Positions 11,001-21,048 of a stretch of DNA of 23,738 nucleotides are shown piece after piece. The position numbers were made by a program, and so were the translations under genes. The notes below the pieces were generated by a model that searched no databases, was not told the DNA's origin, and saw nothing but the letters and a program-made list of their open reading frames with translations. The stretch spans positions 1 to 23,738 of the forward strand of contig JAYMTA010000839.1 in NCBI GenBank assembly GCA_036897625.1. The letters run 5' to 3'. Positions within the stretch are counted from its first letter, which is position 1, and every line of letters starts with the position of its first letter. The stretch is from Pelargonium cotyledonis. Its lineage: Eukaryota; Streptophyta; Magnoliopsida; Geraniales; Geraniaceae.

Positions 11001-11920
11001 TGTTTTCTAACCTCAAACCCAATTATTTAAACTTGTTCATAATTGGGTCGTGTTCGTGTTAATGATACTCAACTTTCAATATAACTCAGTGAACACGAAA
11101 TTATCTCCCCTATTTGGCTATTTGCAATATAGCAGCCTTACCGTAGCGCCACAGATGCTCACCTTCAATTAGGACTTAGGAGTGTGCATTGATCCCGGAC
11201 CAGACCGAATTTTGCAGTCCTACCTTTTTTTTTTATTTTTTTATAAGGGTCCACAGTGAGACCCATTCAAAAAATAAGCGTATGCCGCAATGAGTCACAA
11301 GCACACGGTATTCTTTAGTAAAAGGCGAAAGAATAGTTCGCTTTGTGCTCATGACGCGGCTGCGTATTGCAGTCCTACCTTCTATAAGCAATTGAGTATC
11401 GAATTTCTCATCAGAATATGAATTGTCTTCTATTAGAGCTGGCAAATCGGGCTTTGGGATTGGATTTGGGTTTCTGGTTGTTGAACCCGAACTGAAAGTA
11501 CCTCGGGTTTGACCGGTTTCAGTTTTTAGGCACAAATGTCCTGAAAATATGACCCGAAATTTGGTCGGTTGGGTGCTCGTTCTAAATCATGCCTAGAAAT
11601 GAACTTAACTATGTACATCTTTGTTGTATATCCTAAAGGTTGCAGAGGGAGCCACAGCTCTTTACATGGAGCAGCTTCGGGGAATTCAGTATATAACAGA
11701 TCGTGGAGCGCAGCAACTGTCAGTGGACATCGAATACTTGAGCAACGTTCTCTCAGCTCTTTCCATGCCAATCCCTCCCGTCCTCTCCACATTCCATACT
11801 TGCCTCTCGACCCCAAGAGATCAGCTCAAGGATCTTGTGAAGTCCGATTCTGGAAACCAGCTTGATCTCCCGACCGCAAATCTGGTATGTAAAATCCGGC
11901 GATTGAGTTTAGAACAGTGA
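5035..11920 (+). CDS. COG7: Conserved oligomeric Golgi complex subunit 7 (COG7)
   Basis: Ten exons: 5035-5319, 6349-6438, 6534-6653, 6796-6897, 6994-7262, 7515-7660, 8251-8449, 8926-9601, 10286-10618 and 11639-11920. All junctions are GT-AG and keep the frame, giving 833 aa, close to the Arabidopsis orthologue as I recall it. It starts MMLDLGPFSDEKFD, ends with a run containing VCKIRRLSLEQ, and follows plant COG7 along its full length: RVPRATRDV in exon 1, LEQEWKW across exons 5/6, SIVQGALQILTVADCLTSR in exon 8, and EYLLTLPQQLEPLAEGIS in exon 9. COG7 belongs to lobe B of the eight-subunit COG tethering complex, which returns glycosylation enzymes within the Golgi by retrograde vesicles; the Arabidopsis gene is known as EMBRYO YELLOW. 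It is predicted soluble and largely helical, with no signal peptide. An in-frame extension exists upstream of the first ATG but has no ATG. The gene looks intact. Confidence 0.95.
7768..8021. mobile_element. Palindromic MITE-like element in COG7 intron 6
   Basis: GTACATGAACTTTC followed by AATTAGTCC (7768-7790) is mirrored by its near-perfect inverse at 8000-8021 (GACTAATGGAAAGTTCATGTAC), about 210 bp apart. The inside is AT-rich and itself partly self-complementary. Nearby words at 8042-8076 suggest that the element or a second end extends further. No coding capacity is seen and the superfamily is undetermined. Confidence 0.6.
10769..11100 (+). repeat. Diverged dispersed repeat in COG7 intron 9
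   Basis: It begins TTAGGGTTGTCAATTTGGG, a hAT-MITE-like end, and is full of ACTCGTTTAA, TTGTTC and GTCGTGTT words. The middle resembles the reverse complement of the segment around 4200-4590, so both belong to one non-autonomous family. A separate short segment of similar flavour lies at 11431-11570 (opening AGAGCTGGCAAATCGGG). Confidence 0.45.
11212..11381 (-). pseudogene. Retrotransposed U5 snRNA pseudogene with poly-A tail and target duplication
   Basis: On the minus strand, 11366-11243 is a full-length U5-like sequence. It includes an intact loop I (CGCCTTTTACTAAAGA), a T-rich Sm-like site and a 3' hairpin with stem GGGTC/GACCC. It is followed by an A-rich tail at 11242-11225 (seven A, one T, ten A). 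Both sides carry the same 15-bp word TTGCAGTCCTACCTT (11212-11226 and 11367-11381). There is no USE upstream. Tail plus target duplication show LINE-type retroposition of a U5 RNA into COG7 intron 9, on the strand opposite to COG7. The 3' hairpin differs from those of the two U5 genes nearby, so the parent was another variant. Confidence 0.9.
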
Positions 11921-12150
11921 TTTATGTTTTCAGTTTTTTGTTCTTATGTAGGAGAATGTTTTATTAGGGTTTTGGTTTAATATTTTTACACAATGTTATT
12001 TTAGCATCTTATAAATACATGTTTGGGGATAAAAAAAAAAAATACTGAGTTAAGCTCCATTTTGTTGATGAAATATATATTTACTTTCGTTGTTTGTGAT
12101 GGTAAACATATAATTTGGTAGGTTTTCATTTTTAATTATAAGTTTAAGGT

Positions 12151-12750
12151 ATGTCCATGAATAAATAGCCAATTAAAAAAATAATAATAAAAGACTAGAA
12201 CATGTCCCGATGGGATGGCTCAGTGGTCAAGACTCCTTCGAGACGTCATATTTGTCTATCGCATCTGAAGTTAAAAAAAGTGAAAAAAGAAGAGCAAACA
12301 AATAAACTCGAACGTGACACAAATAAATTTGTTACGCTAGAGTTTGATATATGAACATAATTATTAAACGAGGCCCTTTTAAAACATGGTTGGCCCAAAT
12401 ACCATACTATGATGCAATTATAACTAATATTTACTCAACCACGCATTAATAGAACAGCTAAAAATGAACACATTAATATGCAACGTCTAAGATTGATCCA
12501 TGAATAAATAGTCAATGTAAGAAAAAATAAGACATGTTCCGATGGGAGGACTCAGTGGTCAAGACTCGTACCAATCGCATCTTAAGCTCAAAGAAAAATA
12601 GCGATAGAAACAAATAAAGCAAACCACCTCATCTATCACATAGACGAGTAAACTCAAACACGACACAAAAATCACATGGACGAGTAAACAAGACACAAAA
12701 AAGTTGAAAAAATTTGTTGCGCTTGTGTTTGATACATGAGCATGATTATT
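12151..12750 (+). repeat. Two direct copies of a repeat with a tRNA A-box-like word
   Basis: Copy 1 (about 12151-12366) and copy 2 (about 12494-12750) share GTCCATGAATAAATAG, GACATGTCCCGATGGGA-like words, CTCAGTGGTCAAGACTC, CAAACAAATAAA, CGACACAAA and a GTTTGATA-ATGA end in the same order. CTCAGTGGTCAAGAC resembles the A box of tRNA-derived SINEs, but no convincing B box follows. They may be decayed SINE copies or part of a larger duplicated repeat. Confidence 0.5.
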
Positions 12751-12886
12751 ACATTTGGGTATTGGAAAGAAAAATCTTTCAGCCAATGTCGAAGTACACA
12801 ACCTTATATTACGATAATGGAACAATTAAAAGAGAGAAAACATGTTTTTATGCAACTAAAAGATATACACTACCTCAAAATTAAAT

Positions 12887-12893
12887 TTGCACT
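12887..12893 (-). terminator. Candidate snRNA 3' box downstream of the first U5 gene
   Basis: On the minus strand AGTGCAA, seven to ten bases after the terminal hairpin, fits the AGTNNAA core of the plant snRNA 3'-end signal. The usual upstream CA is not evident. The second U5 gene has only a near match (AGTAGAT). Confidence 0.35.
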
Positions 12894-12900
12894 TTCCATT

Positions 12901-13029
12901 TTAGAAGTTTCCATTTAAGGAAACCCCTCCAAAAATAGGCGTATGCCGCTATGAGCGGCGAGCACACGGTATTCTTTAGTAAAAGGCGAAAGAATAGTTC
13001 GCTTTGTACTCACCGCACGGCTGCGTGAT
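12901..13029 (-). ncRNA. U5: U5 spliceosomal snRNA gene, copy 1
   Basis: U5 snRNA forms the core of the U5 snRNP and holds exon ends together through loop I during splicing. The sequence shows loop I CGCCTTTTACTAAAGA (12988-12973), an Sm site ATTTTTGG (12936-12929), and a terminal 10-bp hairpin, AGGGGTTTCC/GGAAACTTCT with loop TTAAAT (12928-12903). Its 5' end is placed near 13029, about 30 bases after the TATA box; the exact end is uncertain by a few bases. The body from 12919 to 13029 differs from copy 2 by a single base. The intact promoter and structure suggest a working gene. Confidence 0.93.
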
Positions 13030-13052
13030 CTTACGTCCCACTCAAGCTTGCA

Positions 13053-13103
13053 TTATATAAGACGCGCCTCACAGCAATATCCGTTTCGTATCCGATGTGG
13101 GAC
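13053..13103 (-). promoter_or_regulatory. U5 copy 1 promoter: USE plus TATA box (Pol II spacing)
   Basis: On the minus strand the upstream sequence element GTCCCACATCG (13103-13093) is an exact match to the plant RTCCCACATCG consensus. It is followed by TATATAA (13059-13053), with 33 bases between. In plant snRNA genes about four helical turns between these boxes selects RNA polymerase II and three turns selects polymerase III, so this is the Pol II type. Confidence 0.9.
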
Positions 13104-13158
13104 AAAATTGCCCATCCAAAGCCAAAACAGTCAAGACTCTGGTTAAAGTTATTTTCTA

Positions 13159-13184
13159 CTGCTGCTGCTGCTGCTGCTGCTGCT
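13159..13184 (+). repeat. (CTG)n microsatellite
   Basis: Eight uninterrupted CTG units lie upstream of the U5 copy 1 promoter. The matching place upstream of copy 2 (about 21841-21855) reads CTACTGTTATTGCAAGAG, without the expansion. Confidence 0.9.
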
Positions 13185-13189
13185 ACAAG

Positions 13190-15622
13190 AGTTCCTCACA
13201 TCTCGCCTATACTAGATTTATTGTTTTATTAAGTTGAGACATAATGGATTATTAAATTAAAAATGTTTTTACTAGAAGATTTTATATATATATATATTGT
13301 ACAATATGATGTGGGCTATTTAGTGAGTTTAAAATAGTAACAATATGATCGTTGTTTCATGAATTTATAGCAGTGAGTGTTTGATTTATAAGACATATTG
13401 TGTATTTGAAAAACGAAATCGTCAATAATATAATTGATGTATTATGTTACATTATAGGACATGTGGAATAACACAGTAGATTTTGGATTGGAATAGGTGA
13501 GCTAGTGGAGTGTGGTTGGCGGTGAGAGACTTGTCAAAATCGTCAGGAAAGGGAGCTAAGGAGAATGTTGGATGATCGACAAATGTGAGGGCGGGATCGT
13601 GGTAGAGGCCTCCGAGGGGACAACTCTAAAGCGGTTTTTAGTGAGATTGGTTAGAATGGCACATGGAGGGTGGTTGTCTAAGACGGGAGTATGGGGTAGG
13701 AGTTCGTGCAGTTAAACGAGTTCAACAAAGATTAGAGTGGAAGAAGGTACGACAATCTAGGTATTTGTTTAGGATTTACAAGTTTGGAAATGGATCACAG
13801 TGTCAACAACTTGATAGTATAGAATTCCGTTTGTTAGAGAGTTTACAATCTTAGTGAACCTTATATTAACTTGTTTGCACAAAGCGACGTGACAATGTAT
13901 GTGACAGAAAATAAGTTATAGTTTTGTACTTTAAAATTGTGTTTGAACGGTCTTCCATAATATACGTGACAGAATTTAATTTATTGTTTTGCAGTTAAAA
14001 ACTATGTTGTTTTAAACCCGAAAACACCCTTCCAAATTATCCAACCTGAACTCCGAATTGCCGCCTCTGAACTAGTTGTCCGAGTGTCAGCAAATTGGTT
14101 TACCAAAATCATTTACCAAATTGTCCAATTTCTTTGGAAGTCTTAAAAATGCAGTTCAAGCAAGAATAGTAAAAACAATCTTCAACTCCAATGTTTGTGC
14201 TTATAAACATCAAAAACTACAAAACATGTTGTCCAAAACTTTATTAAGGTCACAAGCCACAACTCGACTCGATTGAAAGTATCATCAAACTACGAAATCT
14301 AGCCAAAATACAATTACAATCGGTTCTTTAAACTAAAAGCATACGTCTACCAACAACCAAATCATTTCTCAAACACTGTTAGGATCGGTTCTTTCATCTA
14401 AAAGGCACGACTTATATAGCATCCGAAATTTTTACATGAGAACGAGACCACATTCAACTCCATTTTCATAATCAAAATATCGTAAACCAAACAAGAACAA
14501 TGAGAATCGCATTCCCATCCTAATTCTTGATTCTCATTACCACAAACACCACTTTTTTTTTTCGGGCACAAATCATAGCAGACACATATCATAAATCCAT
14601 GCCATCAAGGTTATACCGGACATCCCCTGCGAAACCAGAACATGAAATTGCTACGTCCCTCATACTAACATTTTGATTACCTGGATCTCAGTACTCTGAA
14701 GTAAAAACCACCGCACATGTGGAAACAAAACATATGCTAGAGAAGCGTATTTCAAAGGAAGTACTAAAGAGACGACAAAACTACCTTGCCAAGACTTCGA
14801 TATAAATAACTCAAAAAATACAATCATAAGGATAAACTTTCTAAAGTTGAAGACTTGATGACTACCTCAATGACCCCCTTTCCGATGGTTTTAAGAATTG
14901 CCCGTTCATGGAGAATGATCAGCGCACCAATCCAGTCGAAGTATGAAATGGGAAGACAAGTACATAGCAATCAAACTAGAAGAATGTTTAAAAAAATCTT
15001 TATTTTCCTTTCAAATTAGTCCCCTTAGAATCTAGTTTGTGTCAATTTGTATCTTAATAGCAAACATGGCATGGTGACCATTTTGGAACAAGATGGGTAC
15101 TAAAAGGACCATTTTGAAACAAAAATGTATACCATGGGGACAAAGTTCGAACAAAAATAAAATCAGGGATCAAAGTTTGGGCAAAACAGACACTACGGAA
15201 ATTAAACTGAAACAAAACAAAAATCATGTTTGTGACCAAATCATTTTCACACCTAATCCATTGTACACAATGAACCTAAAATACTAAACTGTGTGTAAGC
15301 TCCATACTAATAGAAATTGAAGGTATTTAGATGAAAAAAGTATAACGGGGATGGTGATGTGATGACCAAGTTTTACGCGTTACCTCAAATATGTTACCTC
15401 AAAAACGTGAGATTCTCTCAGCACCATTGTTGTGCACATATGAATTAGGCTTCTCACATACTCGAAACAACATAAGAAGCACCCGCGATGACCCGAGTAA
15501 AAGATGGAGTAAAAGAGACTCTGAAAACAATGTTTCCGAGAAACATATATAGAAGTAAATATAGTTCAACCCAAGCCTAAAATCGATTATAAAAGAAGTT
15601 ACAACAATAAAGTTATACCTAC
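13190..15622. other. Gene-poor intergenic region
   Basis: No recognisable protein gene was found. It contains a short TA run at about 13283-13297. A purine-rich stretch at about 13480-13860 has a 63-codon open frame (13663-13854) of unknown nature. At about 15054-15290 there is a repeat with ACCATTTTGG/ACAAAGTTCGAAC words. Several minus-strand sequences near 14661-14697 and 14778-14794 resemble splice donors (for example GATCCAG|GTAATC) and could belong to 3' untranslated exons of the LUC7-like gene. That cannot be settled from sequence alone. Confidence 0.4.
14410..14555 (-). mobile_element. MITE copy related to the one at 19688-19872
   Basis: Its minus strand opens near 14555 with GTGGTGTTTGTGG and runs through GAGAATCAAGAATTAGGATG, GCGATTCTCATTGTTC and ATATTTTGATTATGA. 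These words appear in the same order in the better-preserved element in LUC7-like intron 2. The far end is not clear. Confidence 0.5.
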
Positions 15623-15833
15623 CTCAACCCTTTTTCTCCTCTAATAATATTCAATGAACCGGAGATGATATAGTCGAAAGTTGAAACAAAGCTGTGAAAC
15701 AGCACGAGAAAAAAATTCAAAAGCACGTGTTCATAAAACGGTGAGATATAAAAAGGTCTACCTCGTTTAACTCCAAAGCTCCCCTCTCTACACAATCCAC
15801 TAATTTGGGTGAACTGGATTTCTAGATGATCAC
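15623..15833 (-). other. Candidate alternative 3' exons of the LUC7-like gene
   Basis: CCGCAG|GTGATC at 15834/15833 is a plausible donor that contains the normal stop codon. Two segments bounded by AG and GT follow: 15799-15762 (after AATTAG, before GTAGACC) and 15691-15623 (after TTTCACAG, before GTAGGTAT). Joined to the last exon they read on as RSGLCREGSFGVKRALF and stop shortly after. This is a sequence-based possibility only. Confidence 0.3.
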
Positions 15834-18800
15834 CTGCGGCCATGCCTAGGGGATCGCGACCTGCTGCGACCACTGTGCCTGTCCCTGCGGCCGTCTCTTC
15901 CATTTCCGTCACGAGACCTTCCATATCCTCTGTCTCGTTCACGGTATCGATCTCGCTCACGATACCTATCCTTGTCGCCTGAACTACTTTTCCGGCTCTC
16001 AGTTTCTTTCTCTCTCAGCTTCCTCCTTTCTTCGGCTTCTTTCTCTCTTGCCAGTCTCTCCTCGTCCCTTGCCTTCTCCTTAGCTTCCTGGAAAACCATA
16101 AACCACCTTCTTTACTGACCAAGTATAATGCAGACACGAACAAGTGATATTGGACAAAACACGACATGAATAGGACACAATTTTTATTAAACTAGAGATA
16201 CAACAAGTTAAGAATACATTCAATAATAATAAATAGTAATATATATTTGTTATATAGTGCATATGATTTATAGAGAGTCATGCATATATTAAGATACCAT
16301 TAAAACGTAATATTTTATAAACAAAGAGTGTATAGAGATGGCCATTAGTAGTTAATTATAATATATTTTGCTTGAATTTTATTTTTGTTATACATGTGTG
16401 CGCGATAAATATAAATATGGGAAAATAAATGAGAACTCTACATTAGTTCTCATGTTTTAACATTCTTTTACCATGCTCATCAACGTGTTCTATGGTGTCA
16501 AACACGGTTCGATAAATTCATTTAAACCAAAAACAGGAGATACCCAAAGTGTTCAACGCGTATCCTAAATGTGTCAAGAGTGTCGAATAAGGGTTGGAAA
16601 CGAATATGATGAGAAGATGAGAGTATTCATGTGTCCTAGCTAAACAAAGGATATACAATTTATATTGACCGGTATGACAGTCTAGCACACGGGACGTACC
16701 TTGAACTCAGCAATAAAATCCCGGACCAAGCCATAACCAATATGCTGCTTCCCCGTGATATGAGACTGAGTCCTCTCTGCAGCGTCATTTGCTATTAGAA
16801 ACGAACCACAGATCTCACACAGTGCCATTTTCTTCTCCTGCGCAAGCATCATGACTTTATCATTTTGAGATTGTTGAGTCAAGGCCGTCTTCTCAGCATT
16901 AAGCAACTCCACCTGAAAAGTTACATTGAAAATTTGAAATGATGTCAAGTTTGTTACGATTATTTCACAGTACAAGGACAGTTATTAGCATAAAATCTTC
17001 TCCATAGAGACAATAAATGTATGCAAGCAGAATCATGGGAATGGCCTATATTGGAGAAAATCACAAGACATAAAGTAGCACATGTATCCAAACTGAATAG
17101 ACCGAAGTTTGGATAAAAAATCATAGTTGGAGTGAATTAAGAGAACAGCAATGAAGAAGATTATACCAAAAGTGGGAAAAAATCTAAGAAAACAATTGAA
17201 AATAAGTGATAAAAAAATTAGATCCAAGCCATCCCGGTTCGAACCAAACTTTTGGTACAGACCCAATTATGAACACCCCTTCATTAGACCTTGCAATCCA
17301 GGTTTCATGTTGGTTCAGGTCAGGGTCAGGGTTTGGGTTTAAAAGAACTAAGCCAGGCCCTACCACCAGGGGTGCGGGTTTTGGGTTTATTGTACAAAAT
17401 GTTCGGGTCTATTTTGTGCAACCCAAACCTCCAAAAATGTGGATCGAGTTTTGGGTGCCCACAACTTCGGTCCCAAAATGACAGTTATATCCTACATGAT
17501 GCATCTTTGCCAATTATACAAAATAGTGAGAATATTTGGAAAGCCAAAACACTAGTTACAAGTTATTTGATTAGCTAATGAATGCTAAAACAAACAAAGA
17601 AACAAAAACTTGGGTACATAAGCGGATAAGCCGAACCTTTCTCATGAGCGCTTCAGCTTCATCCACCTTCCCAGCTTCACCTAGGGTTTCCACTTGTTCG
17701 AGCAGGTTCTTTATTTTCTCTTCCAACACGGATAATTGCTCAGATTTTTCAGCAGAAAATGGCGATGAGGGCGCAGGTTCCACATCTTGGGCAAGGCGCA
17801 CTTGCCCTCGCCTAACTCTTCTATCCAAGTCCATCACCTGCAATTCAATATAACAAAAATTGAGACAGGTACGATATGCATAACATCGTAACATGATTTA
17901 AAAACAAAGTGAGAGACAAACCAGTTTCTCGCAATGCAGAACAAGTTCGGCTTCAAATTTGGACACATACGAATCGTGCCTTGGGGACTTCTCAAAACTA
18001 ATGACACAAATAAGGATACACCCGTTACAAGGGGAATTTGCATGTACAATGGATCACAAAACATCTTAAGACAATAACTTCGCAAAGGAACCGATAATGC
18101 TAGGGAAGCATATATGGATACCGTTAACTTGAACATCTTATAAAAAAAATCACAATTGCCTATAGCATACCATCAACATATGACACAATAAAAACTCCTG
18201 ATAGCTTGAGAGCACAACATTTACAGTTAACTAATAGATGGGGTGTCAATTATGAAGCATTCATTTGAGCTTGTATTTTTTTGTAATGTTAGAAAAACGA
18301 AAGTGACCACAAACACTCACAAAACATGATTAGTCAATAACCTATCAAAATGCCAAAAAAAAATACATTCAGTCATTGGTTTGAATAGAGCACAAGTCCA
18401 TGTTAACCTATAACATGATAGCCAAAAGATGCAACCCAATGAAGCCAACGAAAAAAATTGCATACATATTAGCAACATTAAGAGATGTTCCGCAACAAAA
18501 ATGGATTACAATGACTAATAGATCTTAAAAAATCCTTAAAGCAGAAAATATATAAGACCCTCAATCTTATTTGGTCTGAAAATATTCTTTCCAAGCTAAA
18601 ACTGAAGATTTTGCCAAAACAAAAGTGCGTTCTAGTCTTAGTTATGGCATGATGATATGATTTTCCATCTCTCTAACAATGTGAAGAAATTTACAAGTAT
18701 GTCAAGTTTGAGTAAGGTTGACATAGCGTGGAAACCCATTATGGCCAGTCTCATTCACAGCATCCTTTTTCCGAGAAGACCTCCTTCTTTTATTCGACAA

Positions 18801-20578
18801 CTAACTCCTCATACTTTCATTATTCATTCCAGCTATGTGAAACTGATGGTGATAGTTAGGGTAAAATGCGTATTAAAAAATAATAAGATCCTTTGTCATA
18901 CACATGAGAGAGAAAATCCAGTTAAGTTTAACTAACATAATGAAAAATTCAAAGTACAGGGAGTTGGCTATCACAAAAATAAAAAGAGGGGAGAACTATA
19001 TGCAAATGGGGCCAAGTATAAGGTATTTATATGTCATTTGCCCTTTTAGGATCAAATCAACCCACTGTTTGGTGAGGATATAGCATAATCCCCATTTATT
19101 ACATGGATCTGATCAAAATGCTCAAGATCGGTTACCTCAACAAGAAAAACCAGCAACAGCATAAAATGCCACGCTCCTAAGTCATATTTAAGTTCTATCC
19201 TACTCATCAATCGGAGGTTCTCAAGCTCCTGCCAATTCATTCAAACACCACATAAATGACACATTTCCTATTTGCTTGCAATGTTAACAAATACCATGTA
19301 AACGATTATGAAACATGAAAAAAAAGGTTCAAATATATTTCCATGTAGTACCTTTCTTTCAGCTTCTGGTCATGAATTTTAGGGCATTTTCCTGATACAC
19401 CAAAACACCAACAACATCAAAAAGATGAATTACAATTCGCTCTCTAAGAACGAAACATAAATGTCCATTGGTTGCTAAAAATATGCAAGTAGAAGATATG
19501 AGATATTTTACTATTTAAACTGTCTTAGTATTGACGCTGGTGAAACAACCTCAACTCAACTGAGCCAAATGCACCCAATTAGCTCTCATTAAACTAAAAC
19601 TTTTGGATGATATAATGATTTTTTTCAAAAGAAAAATCAATTTTCTTTCTTATCTTGGACAGCCAATGGGAGAAGAGCGACTGCTAAGGTAGTGTTTGTA
19701 TTTACAAGAATTGTTCAGGTTTGGGAATATCAAGAATCAGCATGGGAATGAGATTCTCAATGTTCATGTTTGAATTATGATATTTTGGTCACGAGAATGG
19801 CTCTACAATTCCAATTTTTTTCTTGATTATCACTCTCACACTCATTCCAAAGAGTTTAATCCAAATGCTACCTCAGTGAGTTCAATTTAATAGAAAATAG
19901 CCAATTACTCACCAAGGTCACTCTTTGTATTGACAAAGAGATCGTGAGGACAAAACCGAACCATGTAACATCCACAAACATCCTTATCATCCCATGTAAT
20001 TTCTCGGTACCCTTTTCTCTCTTCATCAGTGAGATTCCGACCTAGAATTCACAGAACATAATTCAATCAAAAATTCCAATCAATAACTGAAGCTTCTTCA
20101 AAATATAAATAAAAACCACAACAAATGTTAATATGCTATAAAATAAATATGACCCACGCCAAAAGTAAACTCAAACTTCAGCCCCCAAAAAAAACATAAA
20201 ATGTTGGACTTTGTGTTAGTGTGAGCATCAAATTAAGCTAAATTGACAATAAAGTTTTTTTCCAAAAACCTTTAAAAATAACACATACCATGTAGAACTT
20301 AAACTCAACGGTAAAATATTAAATTACAAATAATAGAAGGAATACAAACTTCAACCTAATTAACAAATAAAAACCTAGAAATTGAGCTTTTTTTGTTAGT
20401 ATAAGCATCGAGCCAAGCTAAATTGACAACAAAAATGGAGGATTTTCAAAAATTCTAAGAAACATACCATTCCGAGCAAATGTTGAACACTAAAATTCAA
20501 AGAAAAAACAAATTATTAGGGTTTTTGGATCTTACTTGCACCCATTAATTCGTCTAGCAGAGCTCTCTGGGCGTCCAT
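15830..20578 (-). CDS. LUC7L: LUC7-like U1 snRNP-associated splicing factor
   Basis: Seven exons on the minus strand: 20578-20536, 20041-19913, 19391-19352, 17997-17922, 17837-17637, 16912-16700 and 16087-15830. All are GT-AG and in frame, giving 319 aa. The protein starts MDAQRALLDELMGASRNLTD. A CCCH zinc finger uses C37, C45, C60 and H64 (MVRFCPHDLFVNTKSDL between). A coiled-coil region follows (SAEKSEQLSVLEEKIKNLLE). A C2H2-type finger comes next at C195, C198, H214 and H220 (CEICGSF...QSHITGKQH). The end is a basic Arg/Glu then Arg/Ser tail (GRSRSRSPRHGRR). LUC7 proteins bind U1 snRNP and stabilise weak 5' splice sites in the nucleus. The RS tail is shorter than in the roughly 400-aa Arabidopsis relatives I recall. 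The start is supported by the conserved MDAQRALLDELMG. Intron 3 (19351-17998) is the longest. Confidence 0.93.
19688..19872 (+). mobile_element. MITE in LUC7-like intron 2
   Basis: A 185-bp element with short inverted ends, GGTAGTGTTTG (19688-19698) against CAAATGCTACC (19862-19872). The flanks TAA and TCA do not form a clean target duplication, though a diverged 3-bp duplication as in PIF/Harbinger elements is possible. A second, older copy lies at about 14410-14555 in reverse orientation. Confidence 0.6.
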
Positions 20579-20760
20579 GGCTGACAATGCAAGGTTTTAG
20601 ATATTGAAAACAACAAAATTAACTATGAATTTGAAGGAGAGCGATCGAAGGGTAGAGGAAAAACCCTAGCTTTTGCGTTGTATGGGATCTGGAGCTAGTT
20701 TGGAAATTAGGGTTAGGATTGGATTTTGACGGAGCAAAACTTGAAGATGGAGAAGGAGGG
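20579..20760 (-). promoter_or_regulatory. LUC7-like 5' leader and promoter region
   Basis: A telo-box word AAACCCTA at 20661-20668 and a second TTAGGGTTAGG at about 20706-20716 lie upstream of the start codon, a common arrangement for plant housekeeping and RNA-processing genes. No clear TATA box is seen. Confidence 0.35.
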
Positions 20761-20883
20761 TGTGAAGAGAGCTGTTTGGTTACGACGAAAATATTTCCTA
20801 TTTGGATTTTCCCGTATATTTATTAAAAATTTAACTTCAAATATTTCGAAAAAACAATACATTTTTATTTTGAGTTGATAATT

Positions 20884-21032
20884 TTTTTTAAAAAAATTAG
20901 TTGAACTACACAATAAGGGGTAACTATTCTCTTTAAATCCCACTCCATCCGCCCCGACGCAATGAGATTTGAACTCACGACCTCCCACATGAAGATCTGT
21001 GTTTTCTAACCATCGTGTCATCCCCTAGAGAT
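20884..21032 (-). mobile_element. tRNA-derived SINE with 16-bp target site duplication
   Basis: On the minus strand the element starts near 21032 with an A-box-like region (GATGACACGATGGTTAG) and a B box GAGTTCAAATCTC (20976-20964). Its 3' end is A/T-rich near 20884. The word TTTTGAGTTGATAATT flanks both sides exactly (20868-20883 and 21033-21048), which fixes the boundaries. It has no tRNA cloverleaf and is not a tRNA gene. Confidence 0.85.
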
Positions 21033-21048
21033 TTTTGAGTTGATAATT

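Larger units (their letters stand above)
11921..12900. other. COG7 3' flank and repeat-rich intergenic DNA
   Basis: The first 100-150 bases should hold the COG7 3' untranslated region; an AT-rich stretch with ATAAATAC at about 12011 could serve as a polyadenylation signal. A genomic A-run lies at about 12031-12042. The remainder is a diverged direct duplication with no credible genes. Confidence 0.5.

Noticed and set aside
11233..11535. 100-codon minus-strand open frame in COG7 intron 9
   Set aside because: It runs through the U5 retropseudogene and flanking repeat; the RNA explanation accounts for the sequence.
12936..13020. Similar blocks at 11255, 12921 and 21611 taken as a MITE or CRISPR-like repeat
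   Set aside because: The invariant CGCCTTTTACTAAAGA loop, Sm site and USE/TATA show that these are U5 snRNA sequences.
13663..13854. 63-codon plus-strand open frame in a G-rich stretch
   Set aside because: I looked for retroelement zinc-knuckle or nucleic-acid-binding motifs and found none that held.
17196..17480. Overlapping open frames on both strands in LUC7-like intron 5
   Set aside because: They lie in a GGGTTT/CCCAAC-rich repeat segment within an intron that is spliced between well-supported exons.
20940..21026. A tRNA gene on the minus strand with a good B box
   Set aside because: No acceptor or anticodon stems can be formed; the poly-A-like end and target duplication show a SINE.
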